This document shows, piece after piece, positions 33,927 to 45,003 of a stretch of 64,000 bases of DNA. The translations under genes were made by a program, and so were the position numbers. Source of the DNA: Myxococcales bacterium (GTDB lineage: Bacteria > Myxococcota > Myxococcia > Myxococcales > Myxococcaceae); contig JAUXRI010000098.1 in NCBI GenBank assembly GCA_030681895.1, positions 45,186 through 109,185 of the forward strand, written 5' to 3'. Position 1 is the stretch's first letter. Every line of letters begins with the position of its first letter. The notes below the pieces were generated by a model. The model worked only from the letters and a program-made list of their open reading frames with translations, did no database searches and was not told the DNA's origin.

Positions 33927-34835
33927 TCAGGGAGCGACGGGCGGAATCGTCGGCGGCATGGGCGCCTCGAGCGTGACGTCGGTGCTCGCGTCGTAGAACT
34001 CGACCCGGTTGCCACCGCGCGCCATCGCCTGGGTGAGCCCGTCTTGCGCCTGTCGCACGAGATCGGAGAAGCCGTACTCCCGCCCGGGCTCTCCGGCTGC
34101 CACGCCGACCGAGATGGTGGGGTGCAGCACGTCGTCGCCTGATTGCAGGCTCGCGCGAGAGACCCGCTCACAGATGCGGCGCGCGACGATCAACGTGCCG
34201 GCGAGATCGGTGTGAGGCATCAGCAGCAGCACCCGATCGGCCGAGTACTGCACGGGGTAATCGGTGTCGCGCAACGAGCGTCGAATCGCGAGCGCCAGTC
34301 CGCCCATCAACTGCGACTGCACGTGCGCCTGGTGCAGCCCCTTGATCGGGTCGAACGCCAACAACGCGAGCGCGAGCGGGAAGCCGTAGCGCCGCGCTCG
34401 TTTCACCTCGACGAAGAGCACCTCTTTGAAGTGCGAGAACGTGTAGAAATTGGTCGTCGGGTCGAGAATCCCTTCACCAGCACGACTCGCGGCACTGGCT
34501 CCTCCATCGTCGGCGCGACGCGTGGCCCACTCGGCCAGACGCACCTTCAGATCGTTCACCGAGAGCGGGAGCGGCAGCACGGCGTCGGCGAACGGCGCCT
34601 TGAAGCCCTTCGACTGCGCCGCCAGGAGCAGGGCGTTGGGCGCCTTCTCGCGAATGAGGCGCGCGAGCCGTGACGGAGACTTCGCCGACGCGCCGAGCAC
34701 CACCACCTGTTCCTTGTCGAGCGCCTCAGCCTCCTTCGCGGAGGACACGATCAACCCGGCCTTCTTCAGGCCAGCAGCGAGCGCCTTCCAGCGGGCCTGG
34801 TTGGGTTCGATGACGGCAGCGTGCTTGAGCTTCAT
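33927..34835 (-). CDS. Degenerate receiver-GGDEF protein (probably catalytically inactive)
   Basis: 302 residues. The N-terminal ~115 residues look like a receiver fold (HAAVIEPNQARWKALAAGLKKAGLIVSSAKEAEAL ... VVVLGASA ... ADAVLPLPLS) but lack the phosphoacceptor Asp. The C-terminal half follows the GGDEF fold (DPTTNFYTFSHFKEVLFVEVKRARRYGFPLALALLAFD ... PTISVGVAAGE ... AMARGGNRVEFYD), yet the signature loop reads QYSADRVLLLMP in place of GGDEF. It may bind partners or nucleotides instead of making c-di-GMP (inference). It lies 16 bases upstream of a HEAT-repeat gene end on the same strand. Confidence 0.85.
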   Translation of the reverse strand: MKLKHAAVIEPNQARWKALAAGLKKAGLIVSSAKEAEALDKEQVVVLGASAKSPSRLARLIREKAPNALLLAAQSKGFKAPFADAVLPLPLSVNDLKVRLAEWATRRADDGGASAASRAGEGILDPTTNFYTFSHFKEVLFVEVKRARRYGFPLALALLAFDPIKGLHQAHVQSQLMGGLALAIRRSLRDTDYPVQYSADRVLLLMPHTDLAGTLIVARRICERVSRASLQSGDDVLHPTISVGVAAGEPGREYGFSDLVRQAQDGLTQAMARGGNRVEFYDASTDVTLEAPMPPTIPPVAP

Positions 34836-34851
34836 GTCGAGGGTGACTCCT

Positions 34852-36420
34852 TCACGGCGTGACGCCCAGTCTACGCAAGCTCTCGGTCGCAGCCATTTTC
34901 ACACGGCTGTCGCCGTCAGTCTTCGACGCCTGTGCGAGGGCTGAGACGGCCAGCGGCCCACCCACCTCGGCCAGAAGCGCTGCGGCGGCGAGGCGCACCT
35001 CGACGTCCGGGTCCTGCCCGAGCTTCGAGATGACGAGCGGCTGCGCCTTCCGGGGGTCGAGCACGGAGACCGCCTTGAGGGCCTCGGCTCGCACGCTGCT
35101 TCCCTGATGCTCGAGGAGCGGTGACAGCCTGGGGGCCAGGGACGTCAGGCGGTGCGCCCCGATGGCTTGCGCAGCGCCGGCGAGCACTTCGTCGGCGTTC
35201 GAGGTCAGCGCCTCTTCGACGAGCGGCACGACGCCCGGCTCGCGGGGCAGCAGCAACACGGCGCGCATCACCCCGGCCTGCAGGGTGACGTTCTTCGCAG
35301 CGGCGGCGCGAGCGAGATCGGGCACCGACGCTCTCCGCGCACAGCCGGCGAGAGACACCAGCGCCTCGGCGCGCACGGCGTCAGGTTGCGTCTCGTCTTC
35401 CCAGGTGCGCCGGGTGAGGGCAGGGCATCGGGGATCGTCGACGTCGGCCAGGAGCGTCAGCCAGCGGCGCTTCTCGGCCGCGTTGGCCGGCGTCGTGCCC
35501 GAGAGCCTCGCTTCTGCCGCTTCCGTCACCGAGCGGCCCTCTCCACGTGAGATGGCCCGCGCCGCGGCCATGCGGATCGAGGCCTGGCTGTCGTTGAGGG
35601 CCACCTGCAGCTCAAAGACACTCAACGGCGCGATGGGCGCGAGCGCCGCGACGGCCTGCCGCCTGGCGTCCTTCTCTGTCGACGCGAGGAGCGGCCGGTT
35701 CTTGTCGCGCAGCAGTGCGTAGAACTTCAGCAAGCGGTCGACCTGCGCGGCGTCCTTCTCGGTGGCGTCTCGCAGGAGCGCGAGCCCGACCGGGGGCCCT
35801 CCGCGCTCGGCGTGCAACACGAGCAGTTCGGCGAGCGCCTCGTCGGTCTCCGATGGCCGGGGGCCCAGCGCGTCGAGCACCACGCGCGCAGGGCCGGTGC
35901 CGCGACCTGCCGACAGGCACTGCAGCGCCTCGTGCGCGCGGTTGCGATCGGCGACGAAGAGCTCGAGCGTGCCCTGCTTGTACACGCTGCCATCGATCGC
36001 CTGACACGCGGCCAGCGCTTTTGGCTCGCTCGAGAGCAACGCATCGCGGGTCGACGACCGCGCGCCCGCCGCCATCACCGCGGTCAGGCACGTCGTCACC
36101 CGGTGTTCATCGGCCGCTGCGTCGATTGCCTGTGCCAGCCGCTGCTCGACCGTGAGGTGCTTCACCTTCGCGTCGGCCTTCAGGGCGCTCCAGCGCACCA
36201 GCCAGTCGTCGTGGGTGAACGCGGCGGCGGGGATGGGCGAGAGCTTGAACAGCCAGCCCATCGGCTCGGCGTCGAGGCCGCACTTCACGCACAACGACGC
36301 GCGCTGCCGGGCGTCGGACGTCAACGCTTCGCAGGGGCGCCGGCACCGCGCGCTCACGTCTCGTGACTGGGCCAGCACGGGCCACGCCTGAAGGAGAAGA
36401 ACGACGAACAGGTGTCGCAC
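34852..36420 (-). CDS. Secreted HEAT-repeat protein
   Basis: 522 residues from GTG 36420 (ATG 36447 adds nine residues but overlaps the divergent start). Signal peptide VRHLFVVLLLQAWPVLA. A Cys-rich segment follows (ARCRRPCEALTSDARQRASLCVKCGL), then an alpha-solenoid of HEAT/PBS-type repeats over most of the protein (VRAEALVSLAGCARRASVPDLARAAAAKNV; VRAEALKAVSVLDPRKAQPLVISKLGQDPDVEVRLAAAALLAEVGG). It is a protein-binding scaffold, probably periplasmic. The partner is unknown. Confidence 0.85.
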   Translation of the reverse strand: MRHLFVVLLLQAWPVLAQSRDVSARCRRPCEALTSDARQRASLCVKCGLDAEPMGWLFKLSPIPAAAFTHDDWLVRWSALKADAKVKHLTVEQRLAQAIDAAADEHRVTTCLTAVMAAGARSSTRDALLSSEPKALAACQAIDGSVYKQGTLELFVADRNRAHEALQCLSAGRGTGPARVVLDALGPRPSETDEALAELLVLHAERGGPPVGLALLRDATEKDAAQVDRLLKFYALLRDKNRPLLASTEKDARRQAVAALAPIAPLSVFELQVALNDSQASIRMAAARAISRGEGRSVTEAAEARLSGTTPANAAEKRRWLTLLADVDDPRCPALTRRTWEDETQPDAVRAEALVSLAGCARRASVPDLARAAAAKNVTLQAGVMRAVLLLPREPGVVPLVEEALTSNADEVLAGAAQAIGAHRLTSLAPRLSPLLEHQGSSVRAEALKAVSVLDPRKAQPLVISKLGQDPDVEVRLAAAALLAEVGGPLAVSALAQASKTDGDSRVKMAATESLRRLGVTP

Positions 36421-36445
36421 CGATGGCGATGGTAGCCTCTTCGCC

Positions 36446-37411
36446 ATGCTCCGTCGCGGCTTCCTCATCGGTCTGCTCCTCGTCGCAGGCCAGGCGCTCG
36501 GCAAGGACAAGCTCGCCGACACCCGCGAGGCCCTCGCGGCGCTCGAAGCCGGCAGCTTGTCGCCGACGCAGGTGGCCAACCGCATCTCGTTCGCGGGTAC
36601 TGAGGCCGTGGCGACCGACGCGATCGCGTTCGCCTTGCGCCGCCTCGTCGACACGAAGGTCCGAAACGCGTTCTTCGAGGTGCTGGCGCAGATCGCCACG
36701 CCACACCCCGAGCTGCTCGCGCTGGCCACCACCGCCGCGCGCACGACGGACGATCTGTCGTACCGGATGAACGGCCTGCGCATCCTCGGCAGGCTCAAGC
36801 AGCCCACGGCCGTCCCGGTGCTGACCCCGCTGCTCACCGAGAAGACGCTCGGCGTTCGACGCGAGGCTGCGAAGGCCCTCATCGCCATCAAGAGCGCGAG
36901 GGCTGCCCGGGACCTGCTGGTCGCTGCGAAGACGGAAGACGATCCCGAGACGCGCGCGCTCATGATCATCGGTGTCGGCAAGCTCGGAGACCCGAAACAG
37001 GCGAAGGGCCTCGAGTCGATGCTCGAGTCGTCTTCGGAGTCGACCCGCCTCGCCGCCACCCAGGCGCTGTGTCTGCTCGGGAACAAGAAGGGGTTCGAGG
37101 CAGCGAAGGTGCTCTTCGCGTCGAAGGACAAATACGAGCGGCTGCAGGGCGTGATGCTCTTCGATGGCGCGCCCGCGAAGCTCGCCGCGCCGATGCTGAC
37201 GCCGCTGATCGGTGACCCGGAGGTCTCGGTGCGGGCGCGTGCGGCCAGGCTGCTCGCGCAGGGCGGTGACGGGCGCATGGTGGAGTGGATGGTGCTCGAG
37301 AGCTTCAAGGCGCCGGTCGACGATCGCCTCATCTACGAGACGGAGCTCGAGCTGTTGCGCCTGCCCGACGAACAGCGAGCGCTGATCTTGAAGAAGGCAG
37401 GCCTGAAGTGA
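36446..37411 (+). CDS. HEAT-repeat protein, signal peptide
   Basis: 321 residues. N-terminal signal (MLRRGFLIGLLLVAGQALG) followed by HEAT repeats throughout (SYRMNGLRILGRLKQPTAVPVLTPLLTEKTLGVRREAAKALIAIKSARAARDLL; ESTRLAATQALCLLGNKKGFEAAKVL; VSVRARAARLLAQGGDGRMVEWM). Like the divergent gene it encodes an envelope alpha-solenoid, so the pair may come from an old duplication. Its stop is overlapped by the DUF1460 gene (GTGA), implying coupled expression. Confidence 0.87.
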   Translation: MLRRGFLIGLLLVAGQALGKDKLADTREALAALEAGSLSPTQVANRISFAGTEAVATDAIAFALRRLVDTKVRNAFFEVLAQIATPHPELLALATTAARTTDDLSYRMNGLRILGRLKQPTAVPVLTPLLTEKTLGVRREAAKALIAIKSARAARDLLVAAKTEDDPETRALMIIGVGKLGDPKQAKGLESMLESSSESTRLAATQALCLLGNKKGFEAAKVLFASKDKYERLQGVMLFDGAPAKLAAPMLTPLIGDPEVSVRARAARLLAQGGDGRMVEWMVLESFKAPVDDRLIYETELELLRLPDEQRALILKKAGLK

Positions 37412-38412
37412 CCTTCGTCGTGATGGCGCTGGTCGCCGTCGCTCCGTGGCAGTCACTCGATGGTGGTGCGCGGGCCGCGCAGATCGAGGCGCTCAAGTCG
37501 CTGCCCCTCGAGGCGCGGTTCGCCGCTGCGAGCGAAGGGTTCCTCGGCACGCCGTACCTCCTGTCCCCGCTCGGAGAAGGGGCCGGGCACGACCCCGATC
37601 CACTGCTCCGGTACGACGCCGCGGACTGCCTCACGATGGTGGAGCAGTCGCTGGCGCTCGCCGTCACGCCCGACGAGTCGCAGGTCATCGAGACGCTCAA
37701 CCACATCCGCTACGAGGGGGCGCCGTCGTACGAGGGCCGGCTGCACGTGATGGAAGCGCAGTGGCTCCCGGTGAACCTCTCGCGCGGGCTCCTCGAAGAC
37801 GTGACCCGCCGCTACGGGAAGGACGTCGTGAAGCGCGTGAGCAAGCGCATCACGAAAGAGACGTGGGCCGAGAAGGGGGGCGTGTCGCTCGGGCTCTCGC
37901 CAGAGGGGCAGGCGACCGGAGAGTTCTACCTCGACGTCGTTCCGTCAGACCGCGCGCCGGCCGTACTGGCCACGGCGCCCGAAGGCCTCATCGTGGTGGT
38001 CGTTCGCGCTGACCGCCCACGATTGGTCACGCGCGTCACGCACGTCGCCGTCCTGGTGCAGAAGCCGTCGGGGCCGTTTCTTCGTCACGCGTCTCGCAGC
38101 TTCAAGAAGGTCGTCGACGAGCCTGTCGAGAAGTACCTCAAGCGCAACCTCGAGTTCGGCGCGTGGACGGTCGAAGGCGTCGCGCTCTACCGCGTCAGCG
38201 TGCCGGCCTGGCTCGATGCGGGCGTGGCGATCGACGCGGGCGTGGCAGGAACGAAACAGCCACCGGTGCCGATCGATGCTGGCGTGACAGCGCCGGCGCC
38301 TCCAGTCGTGGTGGAGGAGCGGCTGTGCCGGTGTTCTTCGACGGGCGGCGGCGCGGTGCTGCTCCTGGTGCTCCTCGCCGCGCTGCGCTCAGGCCGTCGG
38401 CGTCTCGGCTGA
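37408..38412 (+). CDS. DUF1460 (amidase-like) protein with MYXO-CTERM-like tail
   Basis: 334 residues, GTG start overlapping the HEAT gene stop. After a short hydrophobic N-terminus the DUF1460 pattern appears: EGFLGTPYLLSPLGEG, RYDAADCLTMVEQSLALA with the candidate catalytic Cys, and VTHVAVLVQKPSGPFLRHAS with the candidate His. DUF1460 enzymes have an NlpC/P60-like fold and act on muropeptides. An Ala/Pro-rich stalk with repeated 'IDAGV' leads to CRCSSTGGGAVLLLVLLAAL-RSGRRR, a Cys/helix/Arg tail like MYXO-CTERM sorting signals. Probably surface- or membrane-bound. Confidence 0.82.
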   Translation: MTFVVMALVAVAPWQSLDGGARAAQIEALKSLPLEARFAAASEGFLGTPYLLSPLGEGAGHDPDPLLRYDAADCLTMVEQSLALAVTPDESQVIETLNHIRYEGAPSYEGRLHVMEAQWLPVNLSRGLLEDVTRRYGKDVVKRVSKRITKETWAEKGGVSLGLSPEGQATGEFYLDVVPSDRAPAVLATAPEGLIVVVVRADRPRLVTRVTHVAVLVQKPSGPFLRHASRSFKKVVDEPVEKYLKRNLEFGAWTVEGVALYRVSVPAWLDAGVAIDAGVAGTKQPPVPIDAGVTAPAPPVVVEERLCRCSSTGGGAVLLLVLLAALRSGRRRLG

Positions 38413-38688
38413 GAGGGCCTCTTCTTCGGCCGCCTTCTCGTTCTCTGCCGAGTCACGCTCGATGGCCTCGAGCTCCTGGGCCACGAGCGGTCCGGCCTGC
38501 TCCATCGATTCGCTCGCCACGAGGACGTCGAAGAACGCGGGCTCTGCGGCGCCCAACCCGCTCGCGGCCGCCGCCCCGCCAGCCCTCGAGAACGCGTCGA
38601 GGCCCGCGTCGGTCAGCACCGCGACCAGCCGCTCGGCCGTGAGGGGATCCGTCGTCGTCGTCGCCACAGTGAAGGTGCGTGGGTTCAT
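38389..38688 (-). CDS. DUF2007-like small protein
   Basis: 99 residues. The N-terminal half resembles DUF2007 / 'putative signal transducing protein' (FTVATTTTDPLTAERLVAVLTDAGLDAFSRAGG ... FFDVLVASESMEQAGPLVAQELE), a ferredoxin-like fold related to PII-type domains. The C-terminus is acidic and disordered. It converges with the DUF1460 gene, overlapping by 24 bases, and diverges from the MXAN_5187-like gene. Confidence 0.75.
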   Translation of the reverse strand: MNPRTFTVATTTTDPLTAERLVAVLTDAGLDAFSRAGGAAAASGLGAAEPAFFDVLVASESMEQAGPLVAQELEAIERDSAENEKAAEEEALSAETPTA

Positions 38689-38771
38689 GCGCGGCAGGCT
38701 AGCCGACCCGTCGGGCCCGGGCTCCAGGAAGAATTGCCCCCGCCCCCAGATGGGTGTCAGATGCGGCCCGT

Positions 38772-40634
38772 ATGAATCGCGTCAAATTCCTCCTCTTTGC
38801 TGTCATCGCGTTGGGTGTCTTCGCGTACGGCCTGAAGCTCGCACCGACCCTGGGCGCCGACCGCAGCGCGCAAGACGCTTCGGTCTCGCTCGCGGGCGTC
38901 CCGGCGGCCGTGGCCCTCAGGCTCGAAGGCAGGCGCTCCGAGATTCAGGCCGCGGCCCTGCGCCTTGGTGGCTCGAACGCGCTGACGAACCCCGGCCCGA
39001 AGGCCGCCAAGCCCGAGGCGCCGACCGTCGATCGCTTCAATGCGGTTCGCGCCGCGGCGACGGAGGGCATGAGCGAGGCCTTCAAAGCCGGGCTCGTCGT
39101 CGTCGTCTCGAATGAGGCGGGCGCGCTGGTGGCCCAGGGCCCCGTCGATGGCGCCGCGCCTCCCGAGGGCTTCGACCTCGCGGCGATCACCGCTGCCGGT
39201 GGTGCTGGTGCGGTCGTCACTGCCTTTGGCACTCAACACCTCTTCTATGCGCTGCCGCTCGTCGTCTCGGACAAGAACGAGGTGAAGCCGGCAGGTCTGG
39301 CCGCCATCGGCGCGCCGGTTCTGCCCCAGGGCAAGGTGCTCCTCGAGGGGCTCCGCACGGAGCTGCGCCTGTCGGGGCTGGCGCTGCTCGCCGACGGGAA
39401 GGTGCTCGCGCAAGACGGAGACAAGGCCGTGCTCGAGGCTGCCGCGAAGCAGGTCAAGCCGGGCGCCATCGTTCCGGTGACCGAGGGGGCGCTCGACTCG
39501 CTGGGTCCCGTGTCCCTGCCGATGATGAGCGATCTGACGCAGCAGCTGGCCCTGCGCCGGCCGATCGTCGGAACGCCGTACGAGGTGCTGGCCACGGTGT
39601 CGTCGGCCGAGGGCCTCATCGCGCTCGCGGGCTTCCAGAAGTTCGGCCTCGGCGCGCTCGTCGGGCTCTTCCTCCTGTCGCTCGCGGTGACCGCGCTCCT
39701 GAAGAGCGGAGACGAAGAAGGGGCCGCGATGGTGATGCCGCCGCCGCTCCCGGTGCCCCCGCCGCGCCCGCAGACGCAGCCCGAGGCCGAGCCGTCGATG
39801 CCTTCGCCGGCTCACGCCGCGCCAGAAGCGAGCCCCGACGACTTCGACTTCCCCGCCAGTCCGCAGGCCGCGAGGCCCGTCACGTCTCAGGCGCCCGCCT
39901 ACGTTCCCGATGCACCGCCAGAGCCTGTGGAGCCGGCCTCTGACCCGTTCGCCGATCTCGCTCCCGCGCCCGCACCGGCCCCCGTCTCTCGCCCTGCGCC
40001 ACCGGTGCAGACCTCGAACGTGCCGGCGTTTCAGCCCTCGCCTGCGCCTCAGCAATCGTCGCCTTCGAAGGCCGCGCCGCCTCCGCCCGCCAATCCGTTC
40101 GACGATGAAGAGGGCGCCCGTACGATGGCGTACCCGATCTTCAAGCCGCCCCCGGGTTCGAAGCAATCTGGGCCGCCCCCGGGAATGGATCCCTTCGCGA
40201 TGGCGTCGGCGCAGCTCTCTCAAGAGGAACAGCAGAGCGGCGAGGGCGACTACAACCCCGACGCGACGCGAGTCGCCGCAGTGCCCGCAGAGCTGATCAA
40301 GGCGGCGCGGCAGACGGGCTCCTCAGGAGCGACCGGCGAGCGGCCCAGCCTGTCTCCCCGGGTGACCTCGGCAGCGCCGAAGGTGTCTTCGGTGATCGGC
40401 GCCCCGGGCCCGCTCGACGAAGAGCGCCACTTCCAGGATGTCTTCCGCGAATTCGTGGCGACGCGTGAGCGCTGTGGCGAGCCGGCTGACGGTCTCACCT
40501 ACGACAAGTTCAAGGCCAAGCTCCTCAAGAACAAGGACCAGCTGGTGCAGAAGTACAACTGCAAGTCAGTGCGGTTCCAGGTGTACGTGAAGGACGGCAA
40601 GGCGGCCCTGAAGGCCACGCCTGTGAAGGAGTGA
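38772..40634 (+). CDS. MXAN_5187-like membrane protein with Pro-rich linker
   Basis: 620 residues from ATG 38772. An N-terminal membrane helix (FLLFAVIALGVFAYGLKLAP), a periplasmic sensor-like region of about 270 residues, a second membrane helix (FGLGALVGLFLLSLAVTALL, about residue 295), then a Pro/Ala-rich cytoplasmic linker of ~240 residues and a conserved C-terminal domain (EERHFQDVFREFVATRERCGEPADGLTYDKFKAKLLKNKDQLVQKYNCKSVRFQVYVKDGKAALKATPV), which I recall as the MXAN_5187 C-terminal domain. The topology is that of a receptor without a catalytic output. Known essentially from myxobacteria. Confidence 0.85.
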   Translation: MNRVKFLLFAVIALGVFAYGLKLAPTLGADRSAQDASVSLAGVPAAVALRLEGRRSEIQAAALRLGGSNALTNPGPKAAKPEAPTVDRFNAVRAAATEGMSEAFKAGLVVVVSNEAGALVAQGPVDGAAPPEGFDLAAITAAGGAGAVVTAFGTQHLFYALPLVVSDKNEVKPAGLAAIGAPVLPQGKVLLEGLRTELRLSGLALLADGKVLAQDGDKAVLEAAAKQVKPGAIVPVTEGALDSLGPVSLPMMSDLTQQLALRRPIVGTPYEVLATVSSAEGLIALAGFQKFGLGALVGLFLLSLAVTALLKSGDEEGAAMVMPPPLPVPPPRPQTQPEAEPSMPSPAHAAPEASPDDFDFPASPQAARPVTSQAPAYVPDAPPEPVEPASDPFADLAPAPAPAPVSRPAPPVQTSNVPAFQPSPAPQQSSPSKAAPPPPANPFDDEEGARTMAYPIFKPPPGSKQSGPPPGMDPFAMASAQLSQEEQQSGEGDYNPDATRVAAVPAELIKAARQTGSSGATGERPSLSPRVTSAAPKVSSVIGAPGPLDEERHFQDVFREFVATRERCGEPADGLTYDKFKAKLLKNKDQLVQKYNCKSVRFQVYVKDGKAALKATPVKE

Positions 40635-40770
40635 CACCCTCGCGGCTCGTGTCGGAAGGGTGACGTCATTTCGGTCACTCCCTTCGCGCTGCGCGTCAGT
40701 GGTGTCGTGCGGCGTCGGCGTTCCTTCGTGTGTCATCGGATTTTCCTCGCAAGCCCCTGATTTCCCCGCC

Positions 40771-40786
40771 CGAAACGCTCGTTTCG
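40771..40786. promoter_or_regulatory. 16-base palindrome, candidate activator or repressor site
   Basis: CGAAACG-CT-CGTTTCG, perfect seven-base arms, ending 24 bases before the -24 element of the sigma-54 promoter. A second CGTTTCG-like half lies nowhere obvious. An upstream activating sequence would usually lie a little further away, so it might also be a repressor or IHF-type site. Confidence 0.45.
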
Positions 40787-40810
40787 TTCGCTTTGCTGCG
40801 ACTGGAACGA

Positions 40811-40826
40811 TGGCATGTCGGTTGCT
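40811..40826 (+). promoter_or_regulatory. Sigma-54 (-24/-12) promoter
   Basis: TGGCATG at 40811-40817 and TTGCT at 40822-40826, with the GG and GC dinucleotides separated by exactly ten bases. This fits the RpoN consensus TGGCAYR-N4-TTGCW at every defined position. Transcription should start near 40837, giving a leader of about 90 bases before the ATG at 40926. The gene it drives itself encodes a sigma-54 activator, so positive autoregulation is possible. Confidence 0.75.
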
Positions 40827-40925
40827 GTAGGGATGATCACCTCAAGGTCGAATGTCGAGTGGGCCGGGGTTCTCACGACGCGGGTTTTCGGGTGGAAATC
40901 CGACGTCGAGTGAAGGGAGCCGTTG

Positions 40926-44648
<3,723 letters not shown>

Positions 44649-44694
44649 GGGCATGTTTCAGAGTTCGGCACCGACGTTGCAGAGAGGTACTTCC

Positions 44695-45003
44695 ATGATG
44701 GTTCGAGTCGTTGGGATTCTGGCAGTGGGGTTGATGAGCGCCTGTGGCGTGGGCGTGGAAGGCGAAGACCCTGAGGGCCAGGAGGCGGCCGCGACGTCGC
44801 GCGCCTCACTGCAGTTGGCGTGCGTCGAGTTGGGAACGTGCCCGGAAGTGGGCGTTCCTCCTCAGGCGCCCATCAACCCGGTGGCAATGCCCGGTACCGT
44901 CGGCCTGCCGCAGGACCCGATTCCCTGGCGTCCGCCCGTGGCTGCCGGTGAGCGTCCATTTGGCCCGAATGGGCTGCCCGACACCGGAGTGCCGCGCCGC
45001 TAA
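44695..45003 (+). CDS. Small lipoprotein
   Basis: 102 residues from ATG 44695, with GAGAGG seven bases upstream; an in-frame ATG at 44653 has no such site. Signal VRVVGILAVGLMSAC with lipobox MSAC. The mature chain is Pro/Gly-rich and probably unstructured (VGVPPQAPINPVAMPGTVGLPQDPIPWRPPV), with two more Cys. It lies 46 bases after the activator and may share its transcript. No family recognised. Overlaps the convergent kinase gene by four bases. Confidence 0.75.
   Translation: MMVRVVGILAVGLMSACGVGVEGEDPEGQEAAATSRASLQLACVELGTCPEVGVPPQAPINPVAMPGTVGLPQDPIPWRPPVAAGERPFGPNGLPDTGVPRR

Larger units (their letters stand above)
40635..40925 (+). other. 291-base intergenic region upstream of the large sigma-54 activator
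   Basis: The longest gene-free stretch in the window, with no credible ORF. Just after the upstream stop, CACCCT (40635-40640) and AGGGTG (40657-40662) could pair as a weak terminator stem. A palindrome and a -24/-12 promoter lie further on and are listed separately. It is visibly less GC-rich than the flanking genes. Confidence 0.7.

Noticed and set aside
36448..37332. Upstream extension of the leftward HEAT-repeat gene
   Set aside because: The extension lies antisense to the rightward HEAT gene, is Ser/Ala/Arg-rich without repeats, and would bury the clear signal peptide in the middle of the protein.
40635..40662. CACCCT...AGGGTG stem after the MXAN_5187-like gene as an intrinsic terminator
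   Set aside because: The stem is only six base pairs with a 16-base loop and no T-tract; kept only as a remark.
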